A stretch of 64,000 bases of DNA from Pelodictyon luteolum (lineage in GTDB: Bacteria; Bacteroidota; Chlorobiia; Chlorobiales; Chlorobiaceae): contig NZ_LVWG01000021.1 of NCBI RefSeq assembly GCF_001622165.1, positions 1 to 64,000 on the forward strand, written 5' to 3'. Positions 16,647 through 26,513 of this stretch are shown here, piece by piece. The notes under the pieces were generated by a model. The model ran no database searches. It was not told where the DNA came from and saw only the letters and a list, made by a program, of their open reading frames with translations. Each line of letters opens with the position of its first letter. Position 1 is the first letter of the stretch. Both the position numbers and the translations under genes were made by a program.

Positions 16647-17834
16647 CTAAGGCTGTTTCAACGGCTGCCATTCTGCTGAAGCAAGCATCGATGCCGGTAC
16701 AGCATCAATCCCCTCAGCCATCGCCCACGGCTCTCCTTCAGCATGGCACATGACAAAAAGACGGTCGAGCTCAAGCGTCTTCAGGGCCCTGCGCATCGAC
16801 AGCGTGACTTGCGGTGACCGGGTAAGCTTGATTTCAAATCCCACCCTCTGAGCGTTTTTTACGATCAACAGGTCCAGTCCCGCACCCGCATGCAGGCCCC
16901 AGAAAAAAGCCTCGCCACGCTCCGCATGGGTCCGCCGGATAAGCTCCTGTACCATGAACCCTTCCCACGAGGCGCCGCATTTCGGATGGGCCAGCAGATC
17001 GTCCCGCCCGCCGATTTTCAGAAGGCTGTGAAGAATGCCGGTGTCGGCCACATACACCTTCGGCGACCGTACCTCCCGCTTGCCCGTATTGGCATGCCAC
17101 GGAAGAAGGCGAAACGCCATGAACGTGCCTTCCAGGATATCCAGATAACGGCCGACCGTTTTGTCGCTGACGCCAAGCGAACGACCCAGTTCGCTCCCGC
17201 TCCAGGTCCGGGCGTGATAATGAGCCAGCATGGTCCAGAAACGCCGCAGCGTCAGGGCCGGCAAGTTGATGCCCAGTTGCGGAAGGTCGCGCTCAAGATA
17301 GGTGCGGATAAAGGATTCCCGCCATTCCAGACTGCCGGCGTTGTCGAGCGCAAGCAATGCACTCGGCAAGCCGCCCCGCAGCCAGCGCTCATCCAGCCAG
17401 TCGCTTTTGGCTGCTGCAGGCGCATATTCGTCCAACCCAAGGCCGTCAAGTTCATGAAAAGCCACCCGTCCGGCAAGGCTTTCCGATGTCTGCTTAAGAA
17501 GTTCAGGCGCGGCGCTGCCGAGAATCAGAAAGCGGGCAGGCAGTTCCTCGCGGTCGGAAAGCACCCTCAAGAGAGGAAAAAGATCCAAACGAAGCTGTAT
17601 TTCATCCAGTACAACCAGGCCGGTCAATGGCCGCAACACAAACGAGGGATCGCTGAGGCGGGCCTGATCGTCAGGATCCTCCAGGTCAAAGCGGTGCACG
17701 GGGCCCTGCCAGGCGGCTGCAAGCTACCTGGCCAGCGTGGTTTTGCCTGCCTGCCGGGGTCCGAGAATAGCTACCACGGGAAAAGCGGCTAGCTGTCGGA
17801 CAAGATCCTGAACAGGGCCTTTTCTTGGTATCAT
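16647..17834 (-). pseudogene. AAA_14/DUF4143 ATPase interrupted by an amber codon
   Basis: The frame runs from ATG 17834 with MIPRKGPVQDLVRQL and the Walker A motif GPRQAGKTTLA, and then meets TAG at 17726-17724 (codon 37), after which the same frame continues for 358 residues without interruption. The rest is a complete DUF4143 ATPase (LTGLVVLDEIQ, FLILGSAAPELLK, YLERDLPQLGI, VYVADTGILHSLL, FEIKLTRSP). Only one base separates it from a full gene of 395 residues. A GTG at 17699 could start a protein without Walker A. It is likely a recent nonsense mutation; suppression or a sequencing error are alternatives. Confidence 0.85.
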
Positions 17835-17845
17835 GACGGAAATAT

Positions 17846-17878
17846 ATGAAGATTCGGAGTCCGTCTCCGAATCTTCAT
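17846..17878. repeat. 14-bp inverted repeat upstream of the ATPase
   Basis: ATGAAGATTCGGAG (17846-17859), spacer TCCGT, then its exact complement (17865-17878). It begins 11 bases before the leftward ATPase start codon, a place for an operator or leader hairpin. No T-run follows on the leftward strand. Confidence 0.8.
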
Positions 17879-18185
17879 ACCAACATCAGACAGACAGCAC
17901 GTTCCCTCACCAACGGGAACGAGCGACCGGAATCGGAGCGGAAAACAGCTTTTTGTCGCATCCGCAAAGCCATCGGCACGCCGACGGATTCAAGAGAAAT
18001 CTGGATTTGCTTCGTAGAGAGGCTCTCTGGCCACAGAAGCGAAGATGTTGTTTCTCCCGGGGAAAATACATACAATTCGGAATGGCGCGTCCAACTGACT
18101 TCGGGAGAGGTGCGGAAGGCGTCACGCCCCTGAGGGTAACGCCCCATCATCCAGAACCACATTACCGTGCACAGCACCTTGAAGC
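17879..18185. other. intergenic region without a supported gene
   Basis: About 300 bases between the ATPase inverted repeat and thiL. The open frames are short and do not resemble known proteins. Confidence 0.45.
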
Positions 18186-19250
18186 ATGACACACAAAACA
18201 ACCGCTGAGGTCGGAGAGTTCGGCCTCATCGACAGAATCTCCGCCATCGTCAAGCCCACCCTTGCGGCCTCACCCGGCCTCATCGCCGGCATCGGCGACG
18301 ACTGCGCCGTCTGGCATCCGGCGGCGGGCATGAATGAAGTGGCTTCAACCGACCTGCTTTTGGAGCAGGTCCACTTCGACCTCCTCACCACCCCCGTGAA
18401 GCACCTCGGAAGCAAGGCAATCAGCGTCAATGTCTCCGACATCTGCGCCATGAACGCCATACCGCGCCACGCCCTCGTCTCCATAGCCGTGCCGCCGTCA
18501 TTTCCAGTCGAAATGATCGAGGAGCTCTACCGCGGCATGGAGGCCGCCGCCCGGGAGTACGGGATCGCCATCGTCGGTGGCGACACCTCGCGCTCACCTT
18601 CCGGACTCGTGATTTCCGTCACGGTAACAGGGGAAGCCGAAGAGTCCAATGTAACCTACCGGAAAGGGGCCGAACCGGGAGACCTCATCTGCCTCACCGG
18701 CACGCTCGGCGGCTCGGCGGCCGGCCTCAGGGTCCTGACGCGCGAAAAGCTCATCATGATGGAGCATATCGAACACAATGAAGCGTACGAAGGCAGCATC
18801 ATGGCCGACCTCAAGGAGTACAGCGGCGCCATTCAGCAGCACCTGCTCCCGCTTGCACGGCTCGACATCGTCCGCTTCCTCCACGAACGCCGGGCGCACC
18901 CCTCGGCCATGATTGATGTTTCCGACGGACTCGGCCAGGACCTCGGCCACATCTGCAGCGCATCGGGCACCGGCGCGCTCCTGCAGGAGAACCGCATCCC
19001 GGTCAACTCCACCGCCCGGCTGATTGCCGACGAGCTGCAGGACGATGCCCTCGGCTGGGCGATAGGCGGAGGAGAAGACTACCAGCTGCTCTTCACCATG
19101 CCACATGAGGAATACCAGAAGATCGCCGACAACCGCGACATCTCGGTAATCGGCGAAATCACCCCCAAGGAACAGGGCATACTGCTCAAAGACATCTACG
19201 GCATCGAAATAGACCTCCAGTCGCTCCCCGGATTCGACCACTTCCGATGA
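18186..19250 (+). CDS. thiL: thiamine-monophosphate kinase
   Basis: Phosphorylates thiamine monophosphate with ATP to give thiamine diphosphate, the last step of vitamin B1 synthesis. Features of this AIR-synthetase-fold family are visible: GIGDDCAVW (35-43), STDLLLEQVHFD, AVNVSDI-type segment ISVNVSDICAM, IVGGDTSRS and DVSDGLGQDL. At 354 residues it has family length. The KorAB enzymes encoded in this window use thiamine diphosphate. Confidence 0.95.
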   Translation: MTHKTTAEVGEFGLIDRISAIVKPTLAASPGLIAGIGDDCAVWHPAAGMNEVASTDLLLEQVHFDLLTTPVKHLGSKAISVNVSDICAMNAIPRHALVSIAVPPSFPVEMIEELYRGMEAAAREYGIAIVGGDTSRSPSGLVISVTVTGEAEESNVTYRKGAEPGDLICLTGTLGGSAAGLRVLTREKLIMMEHIEHNEAYEGSIMADLKEYSGAIQQHLLPLARLDIVRFLHERRAHPSAMIDVSDGLGQDLGHICSASGTGALLQENRIPVNSTARLIADELQDDALGWAIGGGEDYQLLFTMPHEEYQKIADNRDISVIGEITPKEQGILLKDIYGIEIDLQSLPGFDHFR

Positions 19251-19347
19251 TGAGGGAGGGGACGGGTACAGGAATAATCAGCAACACATGGAGGGTGGCG
19301 CATTCTGCTTGTGAAAATGAGGGAAGAGTGTAACTTTACCTGGCCTG

Positions 19348-19436
19348 GCCGAAGTGGCGGAATTGGTAGACGCCCGGGACTTAAAATCCCGTGTTCAGCA
19401 ATGAGCGTACGGGTTCGACCCCCGTCTTCGGCACCA
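19348..19436 (+). tRNA. tRNA-Leu (anticodon TAA)
   Basis: An 89-base cloverleaf with acceptor stem GCCGAAG/CTTCGGC, D arm GGCGGAATTGGTAGACGC, anticodon loop CTTAAAA (TAA at 19382-19384), a long variable arm typical of leucine tRNAs, T loop GGTTCGACCCC, and CCA encoded at 19434-19436. Confidence 0.97.
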
Positions 19437-19883
19437 CCCAGCATAGGCTTACATAAGCAACAGTCCTGAAACCCTTGCAGATAAGGGAACCCCGCAGGGT
19501 AGCCGGCGATTAATTCAAGTCCAGTGAGTATGACGGCAGGTAGAGCGCCCCGAGCCCCAGCATGCCAAGCAGGATCTGGAGCGTAAGCGCCGTAAGTAAA
19601 GCACGATTGCAGAAAACCAACCCTCGCCTCACCCGCGGGGGTTTTGCATGCCCCGCCCCAAACACCCTCACACCCGCCCATCCCCAAGATCGACCTCCCC
19701 ATTGATCTCTTTCCAGCTGCGCTTGTCATCCTCCAGCACCATACGCCCTAGGCTGCCGCAACAAAAAAAATCGCACCAACAACCCATCCTCCGACGTTTT
19801 CCCTATGGAAGCGGCCAAAGACTTTCTTTTCTTTAGAGAACCCCGAAACGGACACGGAACATCCACACAAAACCCACCGCCTC
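19437..19883. other. intergenic region after tRNA-Leu
   Basis: About 450 bases without a supported gene. On the minus strand near 19515-19605 a short open stretch reads LLTALTLQILLGMLGLGALYL, like one transmembrane helix with a stop soon after, perhaps the end of a lost membrane protein. No start or homologue is recognised. Confidence 0.4.
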
Positions 19884-21251
19884 ATGAGTACAGAGCCCAC
19901 CAAGATCCTCCTTACCGAAGATGAGATGCCGCGCCAGTGGTACAACATCCAGGCCGACCTCCCCGTACCGCTCCCCCCTCCCGTTGGCCTTGACGGCACA
20001 CCCATCGGTCCTGACGACCTCGCCCGTGTGTTCCCGATGAACCTGATCGAGCAGGAGATGAGCACCCAGCGGTGGATCGACATCCCGGAGGAGATCCTGG
20101 GAATCCTGAAACTGTGGCGCCCCTCGCCGCTCTACCGGGCTCACCGCCTGGAGGCCGCACTCGGAACCCCCGCAAAGATCTACTACAAGAACGAGGGGGT
20201 GTCTCCGGCCGGAAGCCACAAGCCGAACACCGCGGTAGCGCAGGCGTGGTACAACAAGCAGTTCGGCATCAAGTACCTCACCACCGAAACCGGTGCCGGG
20301 CAGTGGGGCAGCGCACTTGCGATGAGCTGCAAGCTCGTCGGCATCGAGTGCAAGGTGTTCATGGTGCGCATCAGTTTCGATCAGAAGCCCTTCCGCAAGA
20401 TCATGATGAAGACCTGGGGAGCCGACTGCATCCCGAGCCCGAGCATGGAAACAGCGGTGGGCCGCAAAATCCTCTCTGAAATGCCCGATACCCCGGGAAG
20501 CCTGGCCATCGCCATCAGCGAAGCCATCGAGCAGGCCGTAGAACGCGAAGACACCCGTTACGCACTCGGCAGTGTACTGAACCATGTAATGCTGCACCAG
20601 ACCATCATCGGCCTTGAGGCCAAAAAGCAGCTCGAAAAGGTGGGACTGTATCCCGACGTGGTGATCGGGTGCGCAGGAGGCGGCTCGAACTTCGCCGGCA
20701 TCAGCTTCCCGTTCCTCTGCGACAAGATCCACGGCAAAGAGGTGCAGGTGATTGCCACGGAGCCGGAAGCGTGCCCGACCCTGACCAGGGGACCCTATGT
20801 GTACGATTCGGGAGATGTTGCCAAAATGACGCCGCTCCTGCCGATGCACAGCCTCGGCCACGGGTTCATCCCGCCGGCCATCCATGCCGGAGGCCTCCGC
20901 TACCACGGCATGGCGCCGCTCGTGAGCCATGTACGCCAGCTGGGACTCATTGAAGCCACCGCCCTGCCGCAGACCGAGTGCTACCAGGCAGCCCTGCTGT
21001 TCGCCCACACCGAAGGGTTCATACCCGCACCGGAAACCTCGCACGCCATCGCTCAAACCATCCGGGAAGCGAAAAAGGCAAAAGAGGAAGGCAAAGAGAA
21101 GGTGATCCTCATGAACTGGTCGGGACACGGCCTGATGGACCTGCAGGGCTATGACGCATATATGTCGGGTAAAATCAGCGACTTTCCGCTGCCGGAGGAG
21201 ATGCTGCAGCGCTCTCTGGAGGCATTGAAGGACCATCCGCCAACGCCCTGA
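19884..21251 (+). CDS. tryptophan synthase beta subunit, TrpB2 type
   Basis: Pyridoxal-phosphate enzyme that condenses indole with serine (TrpB2 class, reported to work without TrpA or with other partners). The PLP lysine is Lys113 in AGSHKPNTA, and [11 protein letters not shown] is the phosphate-binding Gly-rich loop. At 455 residues with an N-terminal extension of about 80 residues before [10 protein letters not shown], it matches TrpB2 rather than the shorter TrpB1. No other trp gene is nearby. A possible terminator follows at 21322. Confidence 0.92.
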   Translation: MSTEPTKILLTEDEMPRQWYNIQADLPVPLPPPVGLDGTPIGPDDLARVFPMNLIEQEMSTQRWIDIPEEILGILKLWRPSPLYRAHRLEAALGTPAKIYYKNEGVSPAGSHKPNTAVAQAWYNKQFGIKYLTTETGAGQWGSALAMSCKLVGIECKVFMVRISFDQKPFRKIMMKTWGADCIPSPSMETAVGRKILSEMPDTPGSLAIAISEAIEQAVEREDTRYALGSVLNHVMLHQTIIGLEAKKQLEKVGLYPDVVIGCAGGGSNFAGISFPFLCDKIHGKEVQVIATEPEACPTLTRGPYVYDSGDVAKMTPLLPMHSLGHGFIPPAIHAGGLRYHGMAPLVSHVRQLGLIEATALPQTECYQAALLFAHTEGFIPAPETSHAIAQTIREAKKAKEEGKEKVILMNWSGHGLMDLQGYDAYMSGKISDFPLPEEMLQRSLEALKDHPPTP

Positions 21252-21267
21252 GAGACCGGAGGAAGGG

Positions 21268-21551
21268 CGCCACGAACATGCCCGGCAGACCCCCGGTGAC
21301 GAAGCCGGGCCTCCCCTGATGCGAGAAGCCGCTCAAAAAAAGAGCGGCTTCTCTGTTCCCCACGCCACCTGCGGGGGGCATGTCAGGAATAGTCATATCG
21401 CGCTCTTTTGCACGCTCCTGCATCAGTGTATGGTGTTCGAGGCGGAGTTTCTGTCGGGCTGCGTCAGTGGTGGCGGCGCGCATACGCATCCGGTAGTCGT
21501 TACGTTCGGCCGGCGTCATCAGCTGGCTGCCGTAGATGGGCGCTTCTGCCA
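21268..21551 (-). pseudogene. partial duplicate of the small exported protein gene
   Basis: Two blocks repeat sequence found downstream: 21268-21361 matches 22261-22354, and 21364-21551 matches 22485-22672, so 128 bases of the downstream copy are missing here. The minus strand reads the C-terminal coding part EAPIYGSQLMTPAERNDYRM and so on, without signal peptide. Divergence is low, implying a recent duplication. It brackets the YefM/YoeB pair with the intact gene on the other side. Confidence 0.9.
21322..21352 (+). terminator. hairpin, possible trpB2 terminator
   Basis: Perfect 12-bp stem GAGAAGCCGCTC / GAGCGGCTTCTC with an all-A 7-base loop. Only a weak T tract follows, so termination efficiency is uncertain. 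The same hairpin recurs at 22315-22345 within the duplication. Confidence 0.6.
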
Positions 21552-21648
21552 AGGTTGGGCAGGTGGCGCTGCTGGAAGCGAAGGTCGGATAGGATTATTG
21601 AACGTTATTGCAGATGAAGCCGTTGTATTTGTAAATTGTCATTCAACC

Positions 21649-21948
21649 ATGAACACCTTAGCTATGATAGAGATTACCAGCACAGAATTGCGAAGAAACT
21701 TTGGCAAATATCTGGATATGGCCACAAAAAAACAGGAACAAGTACTTGTCCGTTACAGGAACAAGAGGCTGTTTACGTTGACTCTTGAGCCCGTTAGTGA
21801 GAGCCTCTCTGAAAAGGAGGAGAAGAACGATACGTATTTTGAACAGACTGAGGTGCGTGACTCAATCCTCCGTGGTCGTGCTGACGTCAAAGCGGGAAGA
21901 ACGCGTAAGTTTACCGGCGTAAAGGATTTATGGGCAAATATCACGTAG
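21649..21948 (+). CDS. YefM/Phd-like antitoxin
   Basis: 99-residue protein with the Phd/YefM N-terminal pattern IEITSTELRRNFGKYLDMA and a strand region VLVRYRNKRLFTLTLEP. The C-terminal half is charged and probably binds the toxin. A start at ATG 21664 (MIEIT) is equally possible; neither has a strong ribosome site. It overlaps the toxin gene by 19 bases. Base composition is visibly more AT-rich than the flanks, suggesting transfer. Confidence 0.85.
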   Translation: MNTLAMIEITSTELRRNFGKYLDMATKKQEQVLVRYRNKRLFTLTLEPVSESLSEKEEKNDTYFEQTEVRDSILRGRADVKAGRTRKFTGVKDLWANIT

Positions 21949-22211
21949 AGCTTACTGAGGAGTTTGACAAACACCTTGCTCACTGGAAAAAAGTCGGAAA
22001 TACAGCTATAATCAAGAAGATTGGAAAGATGATGCTTGAGCTGGAAAACCACCCAACCACAGGGATAGGTAAGCCTGAGCTACTGAAAGGTGATTTAGCC
22101 GGGCTATGGTCACGAAGACTAAACCAGCAACATCGAATGATTTATGAAATTGACGACGGTATTGTTACTGTCTATGTTCTTTCAGGTAAAGGGCATTACG
22201 ACAACAAGTAA
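21930..22211 (+). CDS. YoeB/RelE-superfamily toxin
   Basis: 93-residue RelE-superfamily endoribonuclease, close to the Txe/YoeB branch: ELLKGDLAGLWSRRLNQQHR, MIYEID and the end GHYDNK. The residues expected for catalysis are present (Glu50, Arg63, His89 by alignment from memory with YoeB Glu46, Arg65, His83). YoeB-type toxins cut mRNA on the ribosome. It appears intact and follows its antitoxin with overlap. Confidence 0.88.
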   Translation: MGKYHVELTEEFDKHLAHWKKVGNTAIIKKIGKMMLELENHPTTGIGKPELLKGDLAGLWSRRLNQQHRMIYEIDDGIVTVYVLSGKGHYDNK

Positions 22212-22314
22212 CATCCCCATTGCCTGACCTTCAACCCTCGCCCCCCGGGCGGGGGACGGACGCCACGAACATGCCTGACAGCCCCTCGGTGACGAAGCCG
22301 GCCTCCCCAGATGC

Positions 22315-22345
22315 GAGAAGCCGCTCAAAAAAAGAGCGGCTTCTC
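22315..22345. terminator. second copy of the 12-bp hairpin
   Basis: Same stem and A7 loop as at 21322-21352, here between the toxin gene and the 3' end of the convergent exported-protein gene; it could serve both. Confidence 0.6.
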
Positions 22346-22433
22346 TGTTCCCCCCGCCAGTAATCCAACGAAGAAGCTGTCAGCTTTTTTGCGATGGCGG
22401 CAGAGGGAACTCCCACAGCGCCCTTACCGGACG

Positions 22434-22928
22434 CTATTTTTTGCCGCCGCCCATTCCGCCACCCATTCCGGGACCCATGCCGCCGCCACCTGCGGGGGGC
22501 ATGTCAGGAAGAGTCATACCGCGCTCTTTTGCACGCTCCTGCATCAGTGTATGGTGTTCGAGGCGGAGTTTCTGCCGGGCTTCGTCAGTGGTGGCGGCGC
22601 GCATACGCATCCGGTAGTCGTTACGTTCGGCCGGCGTCATCAGCTGGCTGCCGTAGATGGGCGCTTCTGCCACTTTGGCTGACGCCGGTGCCGGAGCGTC
22701 GGCCTTCGGCTGCATTGCGACTGGAGCGGGTGCCACCTTCGCGGCAGGCTTCACAGCTCCCTCTGCTACAGACTTTGCGGCAGCGGATTTCATCGGTGCG
22801 GGCGCAGCCCCGGTTGTTGCCGCCTTGGCTGCCGGCTCGGCGGCCTCCTCGGCCCCAGACGCCATTGCCGGTCCCAGGATGAGCGCTCCGGCAAGGATCG
22901 GCAATGCAAACGTGTGTCTCTTCAGCAT
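22434..22928 (-). CDS. small exported protein, Ala/Pro-rich with glycine tail
   Basis: 164 residues: signal peptide (about 1-25, HTFALPILAGALILGPAMASGA), an Ala/Pro-rich low-complexity linker (26-85), a conserved block IYGSQLMTPAERNDYRMRMR followed by a charged helical stretch (HHTLMQERAKERG), and a Gly/Met tail. The conserved block is widespread in small periplasmic proteins of unknown function, so no activity is proposed. The 3' half is duplicated at 21268-21551. It is 159 bases downstream of clpC on the same strand. Confidence 0.75.
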   Translation of the reverse strand: MLKRHTFALPILAGALILGPAMASGAEEAAEPAAKAATTGAAPAPMKSAAAKSVAEGAVKPAAKVAPAPVAMQPKADAPAPASAKVAEAPIYGSQLMTPAERNDYRMRMRAATTDEARQKLRLEHHTLMQERAKERGMTLPDMPPAGGGGMGPGMGGGMGGGKK

Positions 22929-23087
22929 GGTATTGTTCCCCCTTGGTATAGTAGTTCCGGGTTGGATGAGAAAAACGCCGCAACCGCAGCAACCCTTTCA
23001 GCGGCAGCAGCAACCGGCCGCCCGACCCTGCATCTCTGCAGGTTCGGGCGTAGCCGGAGCCGGGTATGGGGGAGTGGAAAAAACGGA

Positions 23088-25631
23088 TTACTTGTCGAGC
23101 TTCTCTTCGCGTCTGCCTTTTTTGGCGGGTTCCGCGCCACCGTCGAGAAAGCGGAGCTCGTTCTCCTTTTCGTCGAAGCTGATGTGGATGGTGCTGCCTT
23201 CACTGAAACGGCCCTTGAGCATCTCCTCAGCCAGCGGGTCTTCGACATACTTCTGGAGCGCACGCTTCAGCGGCCGGGCCCCGTATTTCTGGTCGTATCC
23301 CTTGTCGACAAGGAACGCCTTGGCCTTTTCGTCGATCTCGACCTCGATGCCCATCTCCCGGAGGCGCCGGAACAGCTTGCCTGCGGTAATGTCGATGATC
23401 TTGAAGATATGCTCCTTCTCAAGCTGGTGGAAGACCACGATATCATCGATGCGGTTCAGGAACTCGGGGTTGAAGACCCGTTTCAGGGCATCCTCGATCG
23501 TGGACTTCATCGCCTTGTAGCTGCTGCCGACGGCGTCATCCGGAGCACTGAACCCCATGCCGGCGCCGATGCTCTTGATGTCCTTGGCCCCGATGTTCGA
23601 GGTCATGATGATGATGGTATTGCGGAAGTCCACCTTGCGGCCGAGGCCGTCGGTGAGCACACCCTCATCAAGCACCTGGAGCAGGATGTTGAACACATCC
23701 GGATGCGCTTTTTCGATTTCATCGATCAGCACCACGGAATAGGGTTTGCGGCGCACCTTCTCGGTGAGCTGCCCTCCCTCCTCGTACCCCACGTAACCGG
23801 GAGGCGCCCCGACGAGGCGGCTGACGGAGAACTTCTCCATATACTCGCTCATGTCGGCGCGGATAAGGGCGTCTTCAGTATCGAAGATGTAACGGGTAAG
23901 CGCTTTTGCAAGCTCCGTCTTGCCGACGCCTGTTGGTCCGAGGAAAATGAACGAGCCGATCGGACGGGACGGGTCCTTGAGGCCGGCGCGGGTGCGCTGG
24001 ATGGCCTTGGTGATTTTCTTGATGGCTTCATCCTGCCCGATGACCTCCTTCATGAGGTCGGCCTCCATCGCAAGCAGTTTCCTCGATTCAGACTGGGCGA
24101 CCCGGTCGACCGGTATGCCGGTCATCATGGCCACCACCGAGGTGATGTCCTCAAGGGATACGTCGTAGACGGTCTCGGAAGCCTGGTCCTCCCACTCCTG
24201 CTTGGCATGATCGAGCGCTTCGATGAGGCTCTTCTCCCTGTCGCGGAGCCTGGCGGCCTCCTCGAAGTTCTGCATCTTCACGACCTGGTTCTTCTCGGCT
24301 TTCACCTCTTCGACCGATTTCTCGAGCTCGAGGATCTCCTGTGGCACATGGATATTGCTCAGGTGTACGCGGGCTCCGGCCTCGTCCATGACGTCTATCG
24401 CCTTGTCCGGCAGGAAGCGGTCGGGTATGTAGCGGTCAGAGAGCTTGACGGCTTTTTCGATTGCCTCGTCCGAGTAGCGGACGTGGTGATGCGATTCGTA
24501 CTTCGACTTGATGTTGCCGAGGATCTGTATGGTTTCATCAACAGAGGCCGGTTCAACCATGATCTTCTGGAACCGGCGGTCGAGCGCACCGTCTTTTTCG
24601 ATGTACTGGCGGTACTCGTCAAGCGTGGTAGCGCCGATGCACTGGAGTTCTCCGCGTGCGAGCGCGGGCTTGAAAATGTTGCTTGCGTCGAGCGAACCCG
24701 AAGCGCCGCCGGCTCCGACGATGGTGTGCAGCTCGTCGATAAAGAGAATGACGTCGCGTGACTTCTCCAGCTCGTTCATGAGCGCCTTCATGCGCTCCTC
24801 GAACTGCCCGCGGTACTTCGTGCCGGCCACCAGAGCGGCAAGGTCGAGCGCCACGACGCGCTTGTCGTAGAGCACCCGGGACACCTTGCGCTGCACGATT
24901 TTCAAGGCGAGACCTTCAGCAATGGCGGTCTTGCCGACGCCGGGCTCGCCGATGAGCACCGGGTTGTTTTTCTTGCGGCGGCTGAGCACCTGGGCAACCC
25001 GCTCGATCTCCTTCTCTCGCCCGATGATGGGGTCAAGCCGGTCCTCGATGGCAAGACGGGTGATGTCGCGGCCGAAGTTGTCGAGCACGGGTGTCTTGGT
25101 GCGCTCGCTCTTGCGTTCCGCCCCCTTGCTTACAGGACGCTCGCTGCCTCCCGATGAAAACGACTCCTCCATCGGAGGTTCGTCGGGCTCGCCGGCGCTG
25201 TCGCTGATGGTCTGCAGTTCGTCGCGCACCATATCATAGGTGACCCCGAACTGTTCAAGGATCTGTGAGGCGATGTTGTCCTCGCCTTTGAGAATCGAAA
25301 GCAGCAGATGCTCGGTGCCAATCACGCTGGACTTGCAGATTTTGGCTTCGAGGTAGGTGATTTTTAGCACCTTTTCAGCCTGCTTCGTAAGGGGGACATT
25401 ACCCATCTGTGTGGCAGGCACTTTCGGATGCGTACTGTCCTCTATCTTCTGCTTCAGCTTGAAGAGGTCTATCTTGAGGCTCTTGAGTATCCGGGCGCCG
25501 ATCCCCTCACCCTCGCGGATGAGGCCGAGCAGGAGGTGTTCGGTGCCGATATAGTCGTGACCGAGCCGGAGGGCCTCCTCACGGCTGAGGCGGATGACAT
25601 CCTGGACTCTGTTCGAGAAATTTCCTTCCAT
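23088..25631 (-). CDS. clpC: ATP-dependent chaperone ClpC
   Basis: Hsp100 unfoldase that feeds ClpP or disaggregates proteins. 847 residues: Clp N-repeats (about 5-145), AAA+1 with GEPGVGKTA (228-236), a UVR motif [19 protein letters not shown], and AAA+2 with GPTGVGKTE. The UVR motif distinguishes ClpC from ClpA and ClpB. The start is ATG 25631 (MEGNFSNRV), because the upstream open sequence lacks homology. No ctsR or mcsAB gene is adjacent. Confidence 0.95.
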   Translation of the reverse strand: MEGNFSNRVQDVIRLSREEALRLGHDYIGTEHLLLGLIREGEGIGARILKSLKIDLFKLKQKIEDSTHPKVPATQMGNVPLTKQAEKVLKITYLEAKICKSSVIGTEHLLLSILKGEDNIASQILEQFGVTYDMVRDELQTISDSAGEPDEPPMEESFSSGGSERPVSKGAERKSERTKTPVLDNFGRDITRLAIEDRLDPIIGREKEIERVAQVLSRRKKNNPVLIGEPGVGKTAIAEGLALKIVQRKVSRVLYDKRVVALDLAALVAGTKYRGQFEERMKALMNELEKSRDVILFIDELHTIVGAGGASGSLDASNIFKPALARGELQCIGATTLDEYRQYIEKDGALDRRFQKIMVEPASVDETIQILGNIKSKYESHHHVRYSDEAIEKAVKLSDRYIPDRFLPDKAIDVMDEAGARVHLSNIHVPQEILELEKSVEEVKAEKNQVVKMQNFEEAARLRDREKSLIEALDHAKQEWEDQASETVYDVSLEDITSVVAMMTGIPVDRVAQSESRKLLAMEADLMKEVIGQDEAIKKITKAIQRTRAGLKDPSRPIGSFIFLGPTGVGKTELAKALTRYIFDTEDALIRADMSEYMEKFSVSRLVGAPPGYVGYEEGGQLTEKVRRKPYSVVLIDEIEKAHPDVFNILLQVLDEGVLTDGLGRKVDFRNTIIIMTSNIGAKDIKSIGAGMGFSAPDDAVGSSYKAMKSTIEDALKRVFNPEFLNRIDDIVVFHQLEKEHIFKIIDITAGKLFRRLREMGIEVEIDEKAKAFLVDKGYDQKYGARPLKRALQKYVEDPLAEEMLKGRFSEGSTIHISFDEKENELRFLDGGAEPAKKGRREEKLDK

Positions 25632-25987
25632 GTGGTATGTGCTGGTAAAAGTGTTGGCGGTGCGCCCTCTGGCGACAGGGTCCGCATACTGCAATATTAT
25701 ATGAAGACAGCGGTTCAAAAACAATCACGAAAGAGCCGTTCCTTCCCTTCACTCCCCGTCCAGACATCTTCCAAGGGTTGCAGGCGCCCTTCCAGCGCCC
25801 TATCTTCCTTTGACGACGGCCACAGGAAATTCTCTCACCACCGGCACTGAAGTATGCATATTCCCGATGAAATGTCCCCCGATGAGCATACCGGAGTAAA
25901 GATGCCGCAACGCGCCTTATATTGACAACAGAACCCGGGAAACCCTCAAAAGGTTCTCTTTGCCCCATACCGACCGCCACCGAGCCC
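25632..25987. other. divergent intergenic region
   Basis: About 355 bases between clpC and the rightward unknown gene, holding the promoters of both. No further gene is seen. Confidence 0.4.
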
Positions 25988-26455
25988 ATGGACATAACCT
26001 ACATCCTCATCGACGATGGTAACGCACTGCACCGCTCGCTCTCGATCTGCCGAAGCGGTGCCCTGAACAGCGTGCAGCTCGAAGACAGCTCGTACCGGGT
26101 GTACGAGTCGATCCCGATAGACTTCCACGACTACGCGGCCATGTTCCACTACGGCCTGCCGGAGGCGCTTCGGGAACTGCCGTTCATTTCAGAAAGCGGC
26201 AACGGGTTCGACAGCTGGGACGAGGTGTTCCTGCACTGCAGCAGCCTGCCGGCAATGCTGAAGATCATCCTGGAGGTGCGTGAGAGAATCGATCCCGAAA
26301 ACCCGGAAACCATCCTGCTCGGGTGGCAGGAGGAGCCACCGGCGGCGTACCTGCGCGACATCTACCCGAAACGCTTTCTCCTGTTCCTCGACCGGATGGA
26401 AGGGTTCGTGCGGCGGGTGGAGCGGGAAGGCAAAGACCTCGAGTTCATCCTGTAG
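25988..26455 (+). CDS. unknown protein
   Basis: 155-residue soluble acidic protein, not recognised. It contains MDITYILIDDGNALHRSL and several aromatic segments, and ends with VEREGKDLEFIL. The ATG at 25988 is chosen over an upstream in-frame start as the first codon after sequence that looks coding. It is convergent with the P-loop protein downstream. Confidence 0.55.
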   Translation: MDITYILIDDGNALHRSLSICRSGALNSVQLEDSSYRVYESIPIDFHDYAAMFHYGLPEALRELPFISESGNGFDSWDEVFLHCSSLPAMLKIILEVRERIDPENPETILLGWQEEPPAAYLRDIYPKRFLLFLDRMEGFVRRVEREGKDLEFIL

Positions 26456-26513
26456 GAAACACTGGAAAGGAATGTGGGCGGATTCTCATCGGACGCAGGC
26501 CACGAGGAAGGCC

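Noticed and set aside
17879-18185. TPP riboswitch before thiL
   Set aside because: The CTGAGA and thi-box core of a TPP aptamer could not be recognised in this leader.
19196-19729. Minus-strand frame with the stretch GGRTRTLIAEHGILSPGRL
   Set aside because: This is the antisense of tRNA-Leu, a frequent false protein.
19833-21236. Long open frame on the minus strand over trpB2
   Set aside because: It lies fully antisense to a clearly recognised TrpB2 and its product has the odd His/Arg-rich composition of a shadow frame.
22914-24761. 615-codon plus-strand frame over clpC
   Set aside because: Antisense to the conserved ClpC coding sequence; no homology is visible.
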